Positions 1-12,444 of a stretch of DNA of 41,717 bases are shown here, piece after piece; position 1 is the first letter of the stretch, and each line of letters opens with the position of its first letter. A program made the position numbers and the translations under genes. The notes below the pieces were generated by a model that saw only the letters and a list, made by a program, of their open reading frames with translations, had not been told where the DNA came from and made no database searches. Source of the stretch: Balamuthia mandrillaris (taxonomy: Eukaryota > Discosea > Longamoebia > Balamuthiidae); NCBI GenBank assembly GCA_031835245.1, contig JAVKOQ010000193.1:57501-99217 (forward strand), in the 5' to 3' direction.

Positions 1-272
1 CAGCGTGATGAAGTACAAAGCGTGAGCCAAAACGAGAGCCAACAGTTTCCATACACTTTCAAACATACGCCATGGCGCCAGTACAAGCGCCCAAACACTG
101 GTATAACAGCATTCCACAAGCGGGAACAAGGGAAGAGTGAAGAGAAGAGAGAGAAGAGAGAGAAGTGAAAGAAGTGAGAGAGAGAGAGAGAGAGAGTGAG
201 GTGAGCAAGAGGAAACTGAGAGAGAGAGAGAGAGAGAACAGAGGAGAGGTTGGAGGAGGGTAGCAGCAGAGA

Positions 273-310
<38 letters not shown>

Positions 311-451
311 GGAGAAGAGCCAACAGACCTCAAAAACCCGTTAATAAATATGAAGCTGACACACGCCACAAACAGTAAGCCAAGCCACCGCATGCCTTGC
401 TCTGGCGTCCATGAGAGCAACTCGAACCGGCCAAAGAGGATCAGCGTCTTC

Positions 452-492
<41 letters not shown>

Positions 493-784
493 GGTTTGGT
501 GCGGTGAGAGAGAGCGAAGCAAAAAATAAAATAAAATGATAGAGGCGACGTACAAATTTTTGGTTTTTTTTGCGTTCCTGCAGATAACTTCGGTAGCGAG
601 CACTGTCGGAAGCAGAGGTGGAGCCCTGCTCGTCCAGCAAGGACTCATCCTCGGAGGGCGCGGCGGCTTCCAGCAGGGCTCCGGCCCGGGTGAGCGGAGG
701 ATCTGCCCCAAACACCGCGGCAAGGTTTTTGGTGTACTGGTTGTCGTTGCGCCTTGATTCGGGGCCATGGGGAGGTGCCTGCAT
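1..784 (-). CDS. Partial multi-pass membrane protein, possibly SFT2/Got1-like vesicle transport protein
   Basis: Three minus-strand exons join in frame: about 784..554, 447..331 and 97..1, with introns 553..448 (donor GTACGT) and 330..98 (donor GTCTGT). The gene runs off the left edge. The first exon is polar and acidic. After the motif LLSWTPEQGMRW come two hydrophobic helices separated by a short loop holding APWRMF. This order (acidic N-terminus, LSW-type segment, helix, short loop with a basic/aromatic turn, helix) resembles SFT2-family proteins, which act in endosome-to-Golgi vesicle traffic. The resemblance is to the fold pattern and a few residues only. The start at 784 is the first Met of the polar segment; an upstream exon, perhaps near 1020-1211, is not excluded. 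Both introns are dominated by (GA)n on the plus strand. Confidence 0.42.
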
Positions 785-993
785 CAGGGATGACGAGGTT
801 GTTTCGAGCTCTCCTCCAGAGAGAACCTTTTTTTTTTCAATCTTTGGGTTACTTTTTTCTTTCGGCTGGAAGCAAAACCAGAAGACATGAAACTTCATGG
901 GTTCATACTCCGCTTGCATAGAGAAACGTCCAGCTCGATTCAGAGGGGAAATGCCTAAGGCGACGCGGACAAAAGTTTGTGTTGTCGACAGCA

Positions 994-1735
994 ATCATCA
1001 CCAGAAAAAATTTACCAAGTTAGAGGGCTGATCCTGTCTGGTTTTCTAATGCCTTACGGATACGCTTTTCACCCAGCATCAGCTTGGACAAAGTGGGGGC
1101 GAAAAACGAGCTCCTTCGCTCTTTCTCCTCTTGCCGGTTAATTAAAACGCTATATGCGCGCCGCTGTTTGGTGCCGTGCAAAATTGTGGTTGGCAACAGC
1201 AATTCAAACAAAAATAAAAATAAATAAAAGAAAGGCGGCGACGAAAAGCGTGGAGAGAGAGAGAGAGAGAGAGAGGCAGAAGAGAGAGGACTTTGGCTTT
1301 GTGGTTCTTCTTTTTTTGAGGGTGGGCGTTTTTCTCTTTCTTTCTTTCTTTCTTAAAAAAAAATTTACACCAACTTTAAGGGGAACCTATTTTTTTTTTT
1401 AATATTTTTCTTTCCGGTGATTTTTTTTTTTATTTGTTCGATTACAGAACGACGACAACCCATTTTGAAAAAAAAAATATATATAAGGTTTGTTTTCCAT
1501 CTCCTCTCATCCTGCACCCGTCCTATTCTATTTTCTTTCGCTACTCATCACCCTACTAATCCCATATATTTATTTTTTAAAAAATACATTCGATTCCTAA
1601 AGTCGTTCTCAGTCAGCTGTACACTACACAATTTTTTTTAATCAACAAGTTTGATTGATTGATTGATTGAAAAAAAAAACAACAACAAAAGAGATTTTTT
1701 TTTCTTTCTCTTTGTAAAAAACAAAAAAGACAAGA
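994..1735. other. Intergenic region between divergent genes
   Basis: About 740 bp between the SFT2-like gene (minus) and the myosin gene (plus). It holds a short (GA)n run near 1253-1276, many A and T homopolymers and a (TTGA)n run near 1650-1670. Open frames here are short and low in complexity. It presumably contains both promoters and the myosin 5' leader, but I see no clear core promoter element. Confidence 0.5.
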
Positions 1736-4700
1736 ATGGCGGACAGCTCGAACGGGTGGCAGGAGTTTCGCACGGCGGAGGGCGATGTCTACTACGCCAA
1801 CGTCATCACCGGAGAGAGCAGCTGGGACAAGCCGGCTGAGCTGCAGGGAGAGGAGAGCTCGGTGCGTTTGCTCTCTGGATCACCTTTTTTTTTTCTTTCG
1901 CCTTTCGCTGATGAGTTTCTCTGATTATATATATTATTATTTTTTTTTTGTAACATGATTTACAGGAAGAGTACATTTGGATTCCTCACCCAACACATGG
2001 GTATTTGCCCGGTCGTTTCATCCAGTCCGCCTATGACGGCACTTCGGACGTCGTCACGTTGGACGGAGAGGTACTTTTCCCCCCTCTTCCTCTTCCTCTT
2101 CCTCTTCCTCTTCCTCTTCCTCTTCCTCTTCCTCTTCCTCTTCCTCTTCCTCTTCCTCTTCCTCTTCCTCTTCCCTTCCTCTTCCTCTTCCTCTTCCTCT
2201 TCCTCTTCCTCTTCCTCTTCCTCTTCCTCTTCCTCTCCCTCTTCCTCTCCCTCCCCGTTTTACTCTCTCGCTCTTTCTCTATAAACTGACTGCCCGTATT
2301 GGTGCTTGTATAGCAACTCAACGTCAAAGAGAAGCAACATGAGTTGCTGAAAGTGTTGCGTTCGGCGCTGGACAAGAACGTCAGCGATCTGGTACAGATG
2401 GACAACATCAACGAGGCTATGATCGTTCACAACCTTCGCAAGCGTTTCACCAACAACCAAATCTATGTGCGTGCGTTTCCTTTTCGTCCTCTTTTTTCGT
2501 GTACTGATCTGTCTCTTCTCCCTCTTGCGTAGACCAACATCGGAACGATCTTGATTTCGGTGAACCCCTTCAAGCAACTCCCTCTGTACACTCCCACCGT
2601 GATCGATGAGTACATGCACAAAGGCACCAAGGAAATGCCTCCTCACACCTACAACATTGCCGACCAAGCCTACCGCGATATGTTGGATCACAAAATCAAT
2701 CAGTCCATTCTGATCTCTGGCGAGTCTGGCGCTGGTTTGTTCTTTCCTGCCTTATCTTAGTAACGTTTTTGAAGCAACTGCTGCTTACACTTTTGGTGCT
2801 TTTGTTATTTGATATACAGGTAAGACAGAATGTACGAAGCAATGTTTGACATACTTTGCCGAGCTGGCTGGATCCAAAACGGGAGTGGAACAGTACATCC
2901 TGTTGGCCAATCCTATTCTGGAGGCTTTCGGTAACGCCAAAACCCTGCGTAACAACAACTCTAGTCGTTTCGGCAAATGGGTGGAGATCCATTTCGATGA
3001 GTCCGCCTCCATTTGCGGCGCCAAGACCATCAACTATTTATTGGAGAAGTCACGTGTAGTCTACCAAATCCCCGGAGAGAGGAACTTCCACATTTTCTAC
3101 CAACTCACCACCGGAGCCACTGCCGAGCAGAAACGAAAGTGGCGCCTCAGCTCTCCCGACAGCTTCAACTTCCTCAAGGAAAGCGGCTGCACCACCGTAG
3201 ATGGCATCAACGATCCCAAAGACTTTGAAGAGGTGCAGGAGGCCATGCAGAGCCTTCACTTTAACCCCGAGGAGATTGAGGCCCTCTTCCAGACCGTCGC
3301 TGCCATCCTCCACCTCGGCAACATCGAGTTCACCACTGGCTCCGCCCAGAGAACGGCCAGCTCTGAGGTGAAGAACAAGGACCAGGTCGGCGTTGCTGCC
3401 TCTCTCTTGGGCGTGCCGCCAGCGCAGCTGGATGAGGCCCTGACCTCTCGCTTGATGGAGATTCGCGGCTGCGAGCCCACGCGCATCCCCTTGAGCCCCG
3501 AGCAGGCTATCGATGCTCGTAACGCCCTTGCTAAGAGCATCTATGGCAAGATGTTCGACTGGCTTGTACAGCGTATCAACAAGTCCATGGAACCTGCTGG
3601 AAACGTTCGTACTTCTTGTATTGGTAAGTTTATTTTTTACTGCCCTTCTCTTCCTCTCAAGCGTCTCTGCTGTACTAACCCAAAACATTTGCAAACAAAA
3701 GGTGTATTGGACATTTTCGGTTTCGAGATCTTTGAGAACAACAGTTTCGAACAACTCTGCATCAACTTTACCAACGAGAAGCTGCAGCAACACTTTAACC
3801 AGTACACCTTCAAGCTGGAGGAGCAGCTCTACTCTGCAGAGGGAGTCAACTACGAGCATATCGTGTTTATTGACAACCAGCCGGTGCTGGATCTCATCGA
3901 GAAGAAAGTGCCGCAGGGCATCATGATCACCATGGATGAGCAGATTAGTGTGCCTAAGGCTACCGATGAGACCTGCCTCACCAAAATGGATCAGATTCAC
4001 GGCGGCAAGGGTCCTGGCGGCAGCTCCTCCCCCTATGAGCAGGTTAAAACCAGCCGCAAGCACTTCAAGATCAAGCACTATGCCGGAGAGGTGACCTACG
4101 ACATCACCGGCTTCTTGGACAAGAACAGGGATACCCTCCAAAAGGATCTCTTGTTGCTCTGCGAGGGTAGCAAGAACGTTTTCCTCAACACACTTTATCC
4201 GGCCGGTGAGGAGAGGAAGACTAGCAAGGTCACCCTTGGCGCTCAGTTCAGGAAACAGCTGACTGAGCTGATGGAAGCGCTCAACAAGACCGAGCCCCAT
4301 TACATCCGTTGCATCAAACCCAACGACGAGAAGCTGCCCGACCGCTTCAACGGTTTCATGAGTTTGCAGCAGCTGCGATATGCTGGTGTGTTCGAGGCTG
4401 TGCGCATCCGTCAAACGGGCTTTCCCTTCAGGTATACCCACGAGAAGTTCTTGGAGCGCTATGGCTTCATGAAGAAGGATGTTATCAAGGGAGTGCCACC
4501 TAAGAAGGCCTGTGAGGCTCTGCTTAAAAACTTGAAAGGCAATTTGGCTGCCACGCAAATCGGAAAGACGCGTGTGCTTTATCGAGGTACCACTTTTTGT
4601 TTTATTTCTTTTGTCTGCATTTGAGCTGACACAGATGATAATTTGTGATATAAAGCACCTGAGCAACGCCAGCTCGAGTTGTTGAGGAACATTGAAGTTG

Positions 4701-7700
4701 AAAAGATCACGATTTTGTTGCAAGCCAGCGCTCGCGGCATGAACGCTCGTCAGTTGATGCACCGGATGTCCCAAGCCAAGCCCATTCTTTCCAACGCTAT
4801 CCAAGCAAGGTTTGCTCCTTCTCCATTCTCCCTCTCTCTTCTTTACATTAAGCGGGGTTTTTTTTGTAAATTACTATTAGGACATTGCAAGCTCTTACCG
4901 CTGCTCTTGACCAAACGAAAGATATTGACTTCCCTATGCGACTCATCGCCCAGGCCAAACAGCTCAAACACGTCATCGAGAGGGAGATTGCTATTACTCA
5001 ACAGCTGCAACAGCTACTCAACGGCGGACAAGACCCCGAAGTCATTTACGACCGGCTCCTCGCCTGCTGCACTGAGAGTGAAGAGATTAACTTCTCAACT
5101 CCTCTTGTCCAACAAGGTTTCTTCCTCCTCCTATCTTCTATCTTCGTTCGTTTGTCTTTCGCCTGCTTTCTTTTTCGTTGTCTTTGTTTGCAAAATGTTG
5201 TTTCAAAAATTGACTTTAAAACAACAGCAAAACAGGTCGTGACCGAGGTGAAGAACCGAAGAGAGTGTATCGCCGCCCTGAAGGCTGGAACGGAAGAGTC
5301 CGACAGAAAGAAACTGGAGGCTGCCATTTCTCGCGCTCAGGAAATCAACTTGAACCCCTCCACACCTGCCCTGCAGGCCGCCAAACAAGAGTTGGATCGC
5401 ATTGCCAGAGAGGAGGAGCTTGTCCAACAGCTCAAGCAATGCATGGCCACCGGTGCTGCCACCGTCATCGACGCTAACAACTGGGACCACTCCACCATTG
5501 ATTCTCACTCTATCGCTTCTGTCCTCAGCAATGCCAACAACTGTACTTTCTCCGCTCCTCGTTTTTTCTCTTCTCTTTCTCCTCTCTTTCTGAGTTTTAC
5601 TCACGTGTAATTTGTTATCACCAAACGTATAAACAGTCGGAATGCGAACACAAGCAGGCAAGCAAATCGTCAAAGAAGCCAAAGTCATCCTCGACATCCG
5701 TAAGGCCCTCCAAGCGGGGCAATACGACACTGTCTCCGTCGCTCTTCGCGAAGCCTCCTCCATGGAGTTCACCAACCCCGAGATCAAGGCTGCCACTGAC
5801 GAGGTCTCTCACAACACGGCCGCCTCAGACGTGCTTGCCAACATTCTGGCTGCCATGGAGGCCCACGACCAAGCCAGCTTGGCCTACGGCCTCGAACAGG
5901 CCAAGAGCCTGGCCATCCTCGACAAGGAGGAGTGCATCAAGGGTCAGGAGCTTTTGGACCAGATTCAGTACACTCGGTTCCTGCTACAGGAGGCCATCGA
6001 GGAGGTCAACCAGTCGCAGTTGGAGAGGGCCGTTGCACAGGCCGACTCGTTTGGATATTGCAAAGAGGAGTACCCTCATGCTGTGGAGTTGATGAGTTAC
6101 GTTTCTATTTTTCGCTTCCTTTGTTGCTCTTTATATTTTATACTGACTATTCTTATTTCTGTTTACAGAGAAGACACAAGAATTGAACCACGACGCAGCC
6201 ACTGGTCTCTACTACATGGAAAAGGAGATCATGGAGCGCGTGTTGGCCGGAGCCGACGAAATCAAGCTCAAGACCAAACATATCGACGAGATCCGGGAGC
6301 TCCTCTGCCTCGATGAGCAAAAGTTCATCCAGAAGCAGCTGCAAACGGCCAACAGGTTGGGAGACAAGGAGCGCGCCATTCGTCTTACTATTGCCCTCAA
6401 GGAAACTTTCTTCAGCCAATTTGGTAGGATGTTCGTCTTTGAGGAGTTTGATCTTTTGAGGTATGCTTCTTGTTTTCTCTCTTTCTTTTTGAAGGGAGAC
6501 TGGTTTTCAGATGCTTTATCCATTTTGCTTTTCTTTGATGTTATCTCTTTCGTTCTCTAACAATAATAAAATAAAACAAAGGGATCGCGAGGACTTCTCC
6601 AAGGCCAAGCTGTTCGGTAGGGACGAGCTCAAGCTGAACATGTTGAAATGGACCAAGAAGCCCATCCCCACTTCGCTGACCCGCCTCAACGAGCCCTTCA
6701 AGAAGCAAGCTACCCGCCTCTTCAAGAACATCTTGGGTTGGATGGGAGACAAGCCCTTGCCTTACCCCAACTCCTTGGCTCAGGATCTTTTGGACCAAGG
6801 CCTGGCTACCCCTGAAATCCGTAACGAGGTCTACTGCCAGCTCATCAAGCAGCTGAGCGATAACCCCAACTCGCAGAGCGAGAAGAAGGGCCTGCAGCTC
6901 ATGACCTTTTGCTTGCAGACCTTCCCCCCAACGGAGGAGTTTTTGAACTACCTGGAAATGTGGCTGACCTCCAAGGACCGCAACAACACCGAAAAGTACG
7001 TGGACATGCTGCACGACACTCAGTACGGCCCTGCCAAGCACCAAGCTCCTAAAGTGGAGGACCTGCTGCAGCGCAGCGGACCTTATGTGCCCTTGATCGA
7101 CCTCAACAAGAGGACGCACATCGATGAGAGCGCCGTTCCAGAGGAGATGAGGAGAGAGGTCCTAGATGGTGACAGCCCTGCTGCTTTTGGAGGTGCTGCT
7201 GCCGCGCCGAAGCAACCCTCTCAACCGCAGCAGCAACCAACACCGGTGCAACCAGCGGCTGCATTTGATGGAGGAAGCGAGCCGGTGGGACCTCTTCCAC
7301 CACCTCCCACACAGGCTCCTCCGGCTTCCGCTCAGCAGCGAGTGCAGGCCCTGTATGCCTATGACAGCGGAGGTGATCCTGAACATCTCACACTTCATGA
7401 GGTTTGTTTCTCTCGCTCTCTCTCTCTCTCTCTCTCCTCCCCTCGTTCTTCCCCTTTTGTGGGTGAGAACAGAGGAAGCCACGTAGGATGAATACCAAAA
7501 ATTTTTATGTCTGGACCGCTGAATCATGTTGATGCATTATTGGTTTTACCTGAAGTGGCTTCCATTCGCTTTTCCTTCTCTTTTTCATTTCTCTCTCTCT
7601 ATCACCTTGTTGACCATTTGCCTTGAACCTTTAGGGAGCCATTGTGACTGTAATTGAGATTTATGAAGGCAATGCGTGGGCGTGGGGTTTGCTCGACGGC

Positions 7701-7742
7701 AAGGAAGGCCTTTTCCCTCTCAACTACACCCACAGCGTCTAA
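1736..7742 (+). CDS. Unconventional myosin heavy chain: WW - motor - helical tail - MyTH4 - SH3
   Basis: Thirteen exons: 1736-1861, 1966-2070, 2314-2466, 2533-2734, 2820-3623, 3702-4586, 4656-4809, 4881-5116, 5228-5542, 5637-6095, 6169-6460, 6582-7401, 7635-7742. They join into one frame of 1552 residues ending in TAA. Domains in order: a WW domain in exon 1 (W8, YYANV, SSW), an SH3-like myosin N-terminal segment, and a motor with P-loop GESGAGKT (split by an intron after GESGAG), switch [11 protein letters not shown] and switch [18 protein letters not shown] degenerate IQ-like segment follows, then several helical repeats of about 60 residues, a MyTH4 domain (about 6650-6960), a Pro/Gln linker and a C-terminal SH3 (ALYAYDS...GLFPLNY). 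The order matches what I recall of Acanthamoeba high-molecular-weight myosin I. Expected role: actin-based transport or membrane-cytoskeleton linkage. Exon 9/10 borders are the least certain. The start is the first ATG and opens directly into the WW domain. Confidence 0.9.
2077..2260 (+). repeat. (CTTCCT)n hexanucleotide microsatellite in myosin intron 2
   Basis: About 180 bp of nearly perfect CTTCCT units fill most of the intron 2071-2313. The unit is pyrimidine-only on the sense strand of the myosin gene. Confidence 0.95.
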
Positions 7743-7875
7743 CTTTGTTTGGCCTCTCTCTCTCCCTCGTTCTGCTTGGCTGGAACGATTATTTAAACAT
7801 TCCATTTTTTGTTCTGTACTTCTAACAACTTCATTATGTGGTCTTTTTTTTGTCTTTTGTCTTTTTGTTGCCGTT

Positions 7876-7992
7876 GAAGAAGAAGAAGAGAGAAGAAGAA
7901 GAGAGAAGAACAAGAAGAAGAAGAAGAAGAACAACAACAACAACAAGAAGAAGAACAAGAAGAAGCAGCAGCAGAAGAACAACAAGAAGGAG
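7876..7992 (+). repeat. (AAG)n/(AAC)n trinucleotide tract
   Basis: Interrupted AAG/AAC repeats between the converging 3' ends of the myosin gene (stop at 7742) and the R3H gene (stop at 8008). Open frames across it are low-complexity artefacts. Confidence 0.9.
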
Positions 7993-8007
7993 AAGAATGA
8001 CACCTCT

Positions 8008-9371
8008 CTATTGGTCTCCATTTGTGGGCTGTGGTTGACTATCTTCTGGTTTTACAAGGGTGAAGCGATCTTTACGAACGTGATGAATGTCCTGATGCCG
8101 AAAGCCAACCGTGATGTGAAAGTCTTTCTCCTGCAAGCCCAAAGCTTCTCGAAACCGAGCCCCGCTCGGCCAATCCAACACCCGAAAGTAGACTTCGTTG
8201 TTATCTTTCTTTCCGCTGGCTTGCACCCTTCCCAATCCAACATCTTGCCAATCGTCCTCCACTTCTTGCTCTGCTCTATCCAACATTCTTGTTTTGAACT
8301 CTGAGAAGGAAGAAGCGAAAGAGGATGAGGAAGAGTCCGTTTCGTTGCCTTGGCTTTGTTGTTGAAATAGAAGTTGCAGCTCGGCTTTCGTTAAGAGAGT
8401 GATGTGATAGTCACGGCCGTCACGACGTTCGCGGTTGGAGCGATAGGCTTGGCTTACAATGTCCTGGTCTTGGCGAGCTGTTGCGGAGATGAGTGGGCCT
8501 GATAGACCCAAGTACGCTCTCAGTTCCAACGTTTCTTCAATGACTGTTTGTTTTAATAGGAACAAAAACATTATCACTGAGAGGTGAGGAAAAAACAACT
8601 ACAAGAAGCAAAGAAGAAGAAGAAGAAGAAGAAGAAGAAGAAGAAGAAGAAGAAGAACAAGAAGAAGAAGAAGAAGAAGAAGAAGAAGAAGAAGCAGCAG
8701 CAGAAGAACAACAACAAGAAGAAGAACAACAACAAGAAGAAGAAGAACAAGAAGAAGAAGAAGAAGAAGAAGAAGAAGAAGAACAAGAACAAGAACCAGG
8801 AAGCAGCAGAACGAGAAAAAGAAATAGAACAATAACAACAGGACTAAGAAGTAAGAACACGAAGGAGCATACCAAGCCCTTCATCAGTATGAGAGAAAAA
8901 GGAGGAGGCAGGCTTCTTCAACGTGATATGCCGGTTTCGTCCAAAGCCAGCGCTGGAATGCTCCAAGCCAAGCTTCCCGGCGATGGAATGCGCCACCGCT
9001 CTTTCCTTCGAGTTCAACGAGGGCTCAAAGTCAAAGGTGCGTTGGGAGGGGTCCGCCACGAAGGACTGAATGACCTGAAAGAAGGGCGACTTCTTCTCTG
9101 CTTCCGTGAGCTCTTCTTGCCCTCCTTGCTTCTTTTCTTCTTCTTTGTTCTGGCCTTGTTGTTGCTTCTTGCCGCGTTTTTTGTTGCCTTTGTTTTCGGT
9201 GGCCTTCTTCTCCGGCACTTTGTCATGGAGAAGAAGCTCCCGCTCTTTCTCTGTGCAAACCTTGGAGAGCACTAAGGCTTAGCATCTCGTTTTTCTTTTG
9301 TCAACTGCTCTCTCTTTCTCTCATCAACCAACTGCTACTACGACCGCACACACACATCGGAAATGGAGAGG

Positions 9372-9416
<45 letters not shown>

Positions 9417-9524
9417 ACGTACTCGCTTCAATAAGCGGCGTTTCACCACTTGCTGTTCCGCCTCGACGTCGCTTGTGCTTGTTTGCTTTGGAGCCTCCTC
9501 ATCCTTCGCTCCCGTCCCTTCCAT
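8008..9524 (-). CDS. R3H domain plus 2H phosphoesterase-like protein
   Basis: Three exons, 9524..9423, 9260..8873 and 8543..8008, join into 341 residues. The first acceptor could instead lie a few bases upstream with a matching alternative donor. The middle exon has a Lys/Glu/Gln-rich segment followed by an R3H domain (Arg in SKERAVAHSIA, then HSSAGFGRNRHIT), a single-stranded nucleic-acid-binding module. The last exon has two H-x-T motifs, YHITLL and FHITVGF, about 110 residues apart, the signature of 2H phosphoesterases that act on 2',3'-cyclic phosphates or related RNA ends. The second motif continues as DIHHVRKD, which I associate with 'Swiss-army-knife' RNA-repair-like 2H proteins. A role in RNA end processing is inferred. 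The gene is divergent from the HDAC gene. Confidence 0.78.
8605..8792 (+). repeat. (AAG)n/(AAC)n tract within an R3H-2H gene intron
   Basis: About 190 bp of AAG units, with AAC and AGC interruptions, inside the intron 8872..8544. It separates the exon coding for R3H from the exon coding for the 2H domain. Confidence 0.9.
9375..9415 (+). repeat. Poly(A) run of about 41 nt
   Basis: An uninterrupted A tract lies inside the first intron of the minus-strand R3H-2H gene, where it reads as poly(T), just after its splice donor. Confidence 0.95.
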
Positions 9525-9688
9525 TCTTTCTCTCTATTGTTTTCGTTGTTATTTTGTTTTGAAACCCTTTCACCGAAGCCCTTATTTTTTTGTTTGCTCT
9601 CTTGCTCAGCTACGAAATGAACGGATGCAACCGCTTTCGTCGTGAGTCCTTCTTCTTTTCCGATGGGACTCGCCTGCCCTTGCGGAAA

Positions 9689-9948
<260 letters not shown>

Positions 9949-9974
9949 AGCAAGAACAAGAATACGGTCAGCCA

Positions 9975-11717
9975 ATGCAAGTAGCAGCAGGCCATGAAAA
10001 AGGAGCAGCGGAAGGGGAGGTGGGGGCGGTGGCACAAGATGCAACTGTTTCGACAACAAGGGAGGAACCCGGCAGCCGCCTGTTCAAAGTGCCGGTAGCC
10101 CTGCCCACGAGAAAGCGACCCCCTGCCTCGAAGGGTGACGGCGAACAACAACAGCAACAACGAACGCCGCCAACCAAAGAAACAGAACCCAAGGCCAAGG
10201 AGGACGCAGAAACGAAAGCAAGCAAGCGGCAAAAAGTGGGTGACAGCGTGTTTGACTTTGACGAGGAGGATGAGGAGGACGGAGAAGAGCTTGTCTCGCT
10301 CCCTGCCGCCTCTACTTCCGCTCTCCATCGCCAAAGAAAACGCATTCCTTACATCAACCCTTTTTCTACTGCTACCTCACAACAGCCAGGCCTTCCTCCC
10401 GTTTCTTCTTCTTCATCATCTTCGTCTTCTGAGCCGAAGAAAGAATGTTGTTACATGTATTCAGAAGCCTATCTGCGCGCCAGCAACGCCCTCCCCATCC
10501 ACAAAGGCAAAGACAAGCGAGTGCACGCTCTGATAGAGGCCTATGGCTTGCTGAAGGAGATGAGGGTGGTGGAGCCGACGCCTGCCACCATGGAAGAGCT
10601 CATGGAGTTTCATTCGCGCTCCTTTCTGCAACGATTGTCGCAACACCGAGGAAGGATCAAAGAAGGTCCTAAAGATACTGAACAGGAAGACAAGGAACAG
10701 AGAGAAAAAGAAGAAGATGAGGAAGAGGGAGAGAATGATAGGGAGGAAGTAGGAGTTGATGAGGAGAGTTTTGGGCTGGTAGATGACTGTCCTTTGTTTG
10801 ATGGGTTTGTTATTTGCTCGTTACTTCTTGGCTTCTCTTCCATTCTCTTGCTTATGTCCTTCTTGGACATTCCTTTTAGGGTGTATGACTATGTGCGGAT
10901 GGTGGCCGGTGCTTCACTGACAGCAGCAAAAGAACTGATCGCTAACAGAGCGACGATTGCCATCAATTGGATGGGCGGCCGGCATCGTAAGTGCTTTTTG
11001 TTTTTTTTTCTTATTTGTTCTATATCTTCTGACTCTTATGTCGTTTACATTGTAACCTTTTTTTGTTTTTTGCAGATGCCAAAGTGTACGTGCAAAGAGC
11101 AACACGAATGTTTGTTCCGTTCTAATTGTTTCTTCTTCAAGGGATGAAGCAGCTGGCTACTGTTATATCAACGACATAGTACTCAGCATTCTGTGTTTAT
11201 CAGAGCAATACAAGCGAGTCCTCTATGTTGATATTGACGTGCATCACGGGGTCTCTTGCCTCATCCTTCTTCTTCTTCCTTCCTTCTCCCTTTATTTTTT
11301 TTGTGCAGTTCTTCTTTCTCACGTTGGAGCTTTGCAATTTCTTCTAACACGATAATCTCAAAAACGACAGGATGGCGTGGAAGAGGCGTTCTATTGTACA
11401 GACAAAGTGCTTACGCTGTCATTTCATCACCACAGTGCAGGCTACTTTCCTGGCACTGGTTCACTCGATGACATAGGCAACGGAAGAGGCAAATACTATT
11501 GTAAGTTCCCATTTTCGCTAGAACGGCTGCACTTTCAGATCTAACCTTCACTTTCGGTTCTTTGGTTTATATTCAATTTTTTTGGTGCTGAACAGCGCTA
11601 AACATTCCATTGAAGGAAGGGTTAACTTCAGACCGATACGTGCAGCTATTTAAAGAAGTGTTTCCTGAAGTGGCCCTACGTTATGCCCCCCAAGCTATTG
11701 TTATGCAATGGTTAGTT

Positions 11718-11756
<39 letters not shown>

Positions 11757-12400
11757 TTCTCCCTAATCACTTGCTTTATAAATAGTGGCGTAGATGGCCT
11801 TGTACATGATCCGTTGGGCGCTTTCAATCTCACACCTCGGTAGTCATTCCTGTGCCGAACTTTTTGTTCTTTCTTCCTCGCGCCTTCCTTTTCTCAAATT
11901 GAATACGCCTGGATACAGGGCATTGGGGGAATGTGTGGAGTGTGTGCAACAATTCTGCAAGAAGGGAGGACGTAACGATTCCACCATTCCATTGCTGCTG
12001 TTGGGCGGTGGAGGGTATCACAACATCAACGCTGCAAGAGCTTACGCCTATCTCACTGGCCTTGTCCTTGGCAAACAGCTGCCTCCTGACATACCTGAAC
12101 ACAAGTACTTCCATGAGTACAAGGATAATTCCTTCCAGGTATTTTCTTTCTATCTGCTTTCTTGCTTCCTTTGCATTCCAGTTTAACATCTTCTCTTCTC
12201 TTCATCGTTCTCTTTTCTTCATCGTTCTCTTCTTTTCATCGTTCTCTTCTCTTCCACGCTTTATGTTGGTGCGAGGAAAGTTGGGGATAGAAGAAAGTAA
12301 AGCACAGGACCAAAACAATGAAGAATACCTTTCTTTGCTACGCGAGAAAATATCCAACAACATAGCACGCATTCGACAAAGAGATAAAAACCTCGAATAA
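9975..12400 (+). CDS. Class I histone deacetylase (HDAC8/RPD3-like)
   Basis: Nine exons: 9975-10804, 10880-10986, 11076-11085, 11142-11250, 11371-11500, 11596-11710, 11786-11839, 11919-12138, 12281-12400. They give 564 residues in one frame. A low-complexity N-terminal extension of about 150 residues precedes the catalytic core. Class I landmarks: [12 protein letters not shown], then the DCPLFDGVYDY segment, the catalytic pair in GGRHHAK, zinc ligands in [11 protein letters not shown] and HDPLG, and GGGGY with the catalytic Tyr. An acidic Glu/Lys insert lies at about 10680-10770, upstream of the DCP motif. Exon 3 is only 10 nt and completes the catalytic HHAK motif. The protein is expected to remove acetyl groups from histone lysines in a Zn-dependent way. 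It is closer to HDAC8/RPD3 than to class II by motif. The start is the first ATG after the (GA)n tract. Confidence 0.9.
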
Positions 12401-12444
12401 AGACAGGGATGGAAGAAAGAGCCTCTTCCTTTCTCTTCTGGTGT

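Noticed and set aside
171..313. CRISPR-like or satellite array
   Set aside because: Simple (GA)n with irregular interruptions and no spacer structure; the window is eukaryotic.
1020..1211. Possible first exon of the SFT2-like gene
   Set aside because: Short, with no phase-tested junction to 784; left as unproven.
3050..4804. 584-residue open frame antisense to the myosin motor
   Set aside because: A shadow of the opposite-strand motor exons, driven by their codon bias. No domain, and it crosses myosin introns without logic.
8574..8884. Poly-Phe, poly-Leu and poly-Ser open frames
   Set aside because: Translations of the (AAG)n tract in three frames; the tract lies in an intron.
10805..10879. 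Apparent transmembrane helix inside the HDAC frame
   Set aside because: The hydrophobic stretch is a phase-compatible intron; splicing it out restores the DCPLFDGVYDY class I motif.
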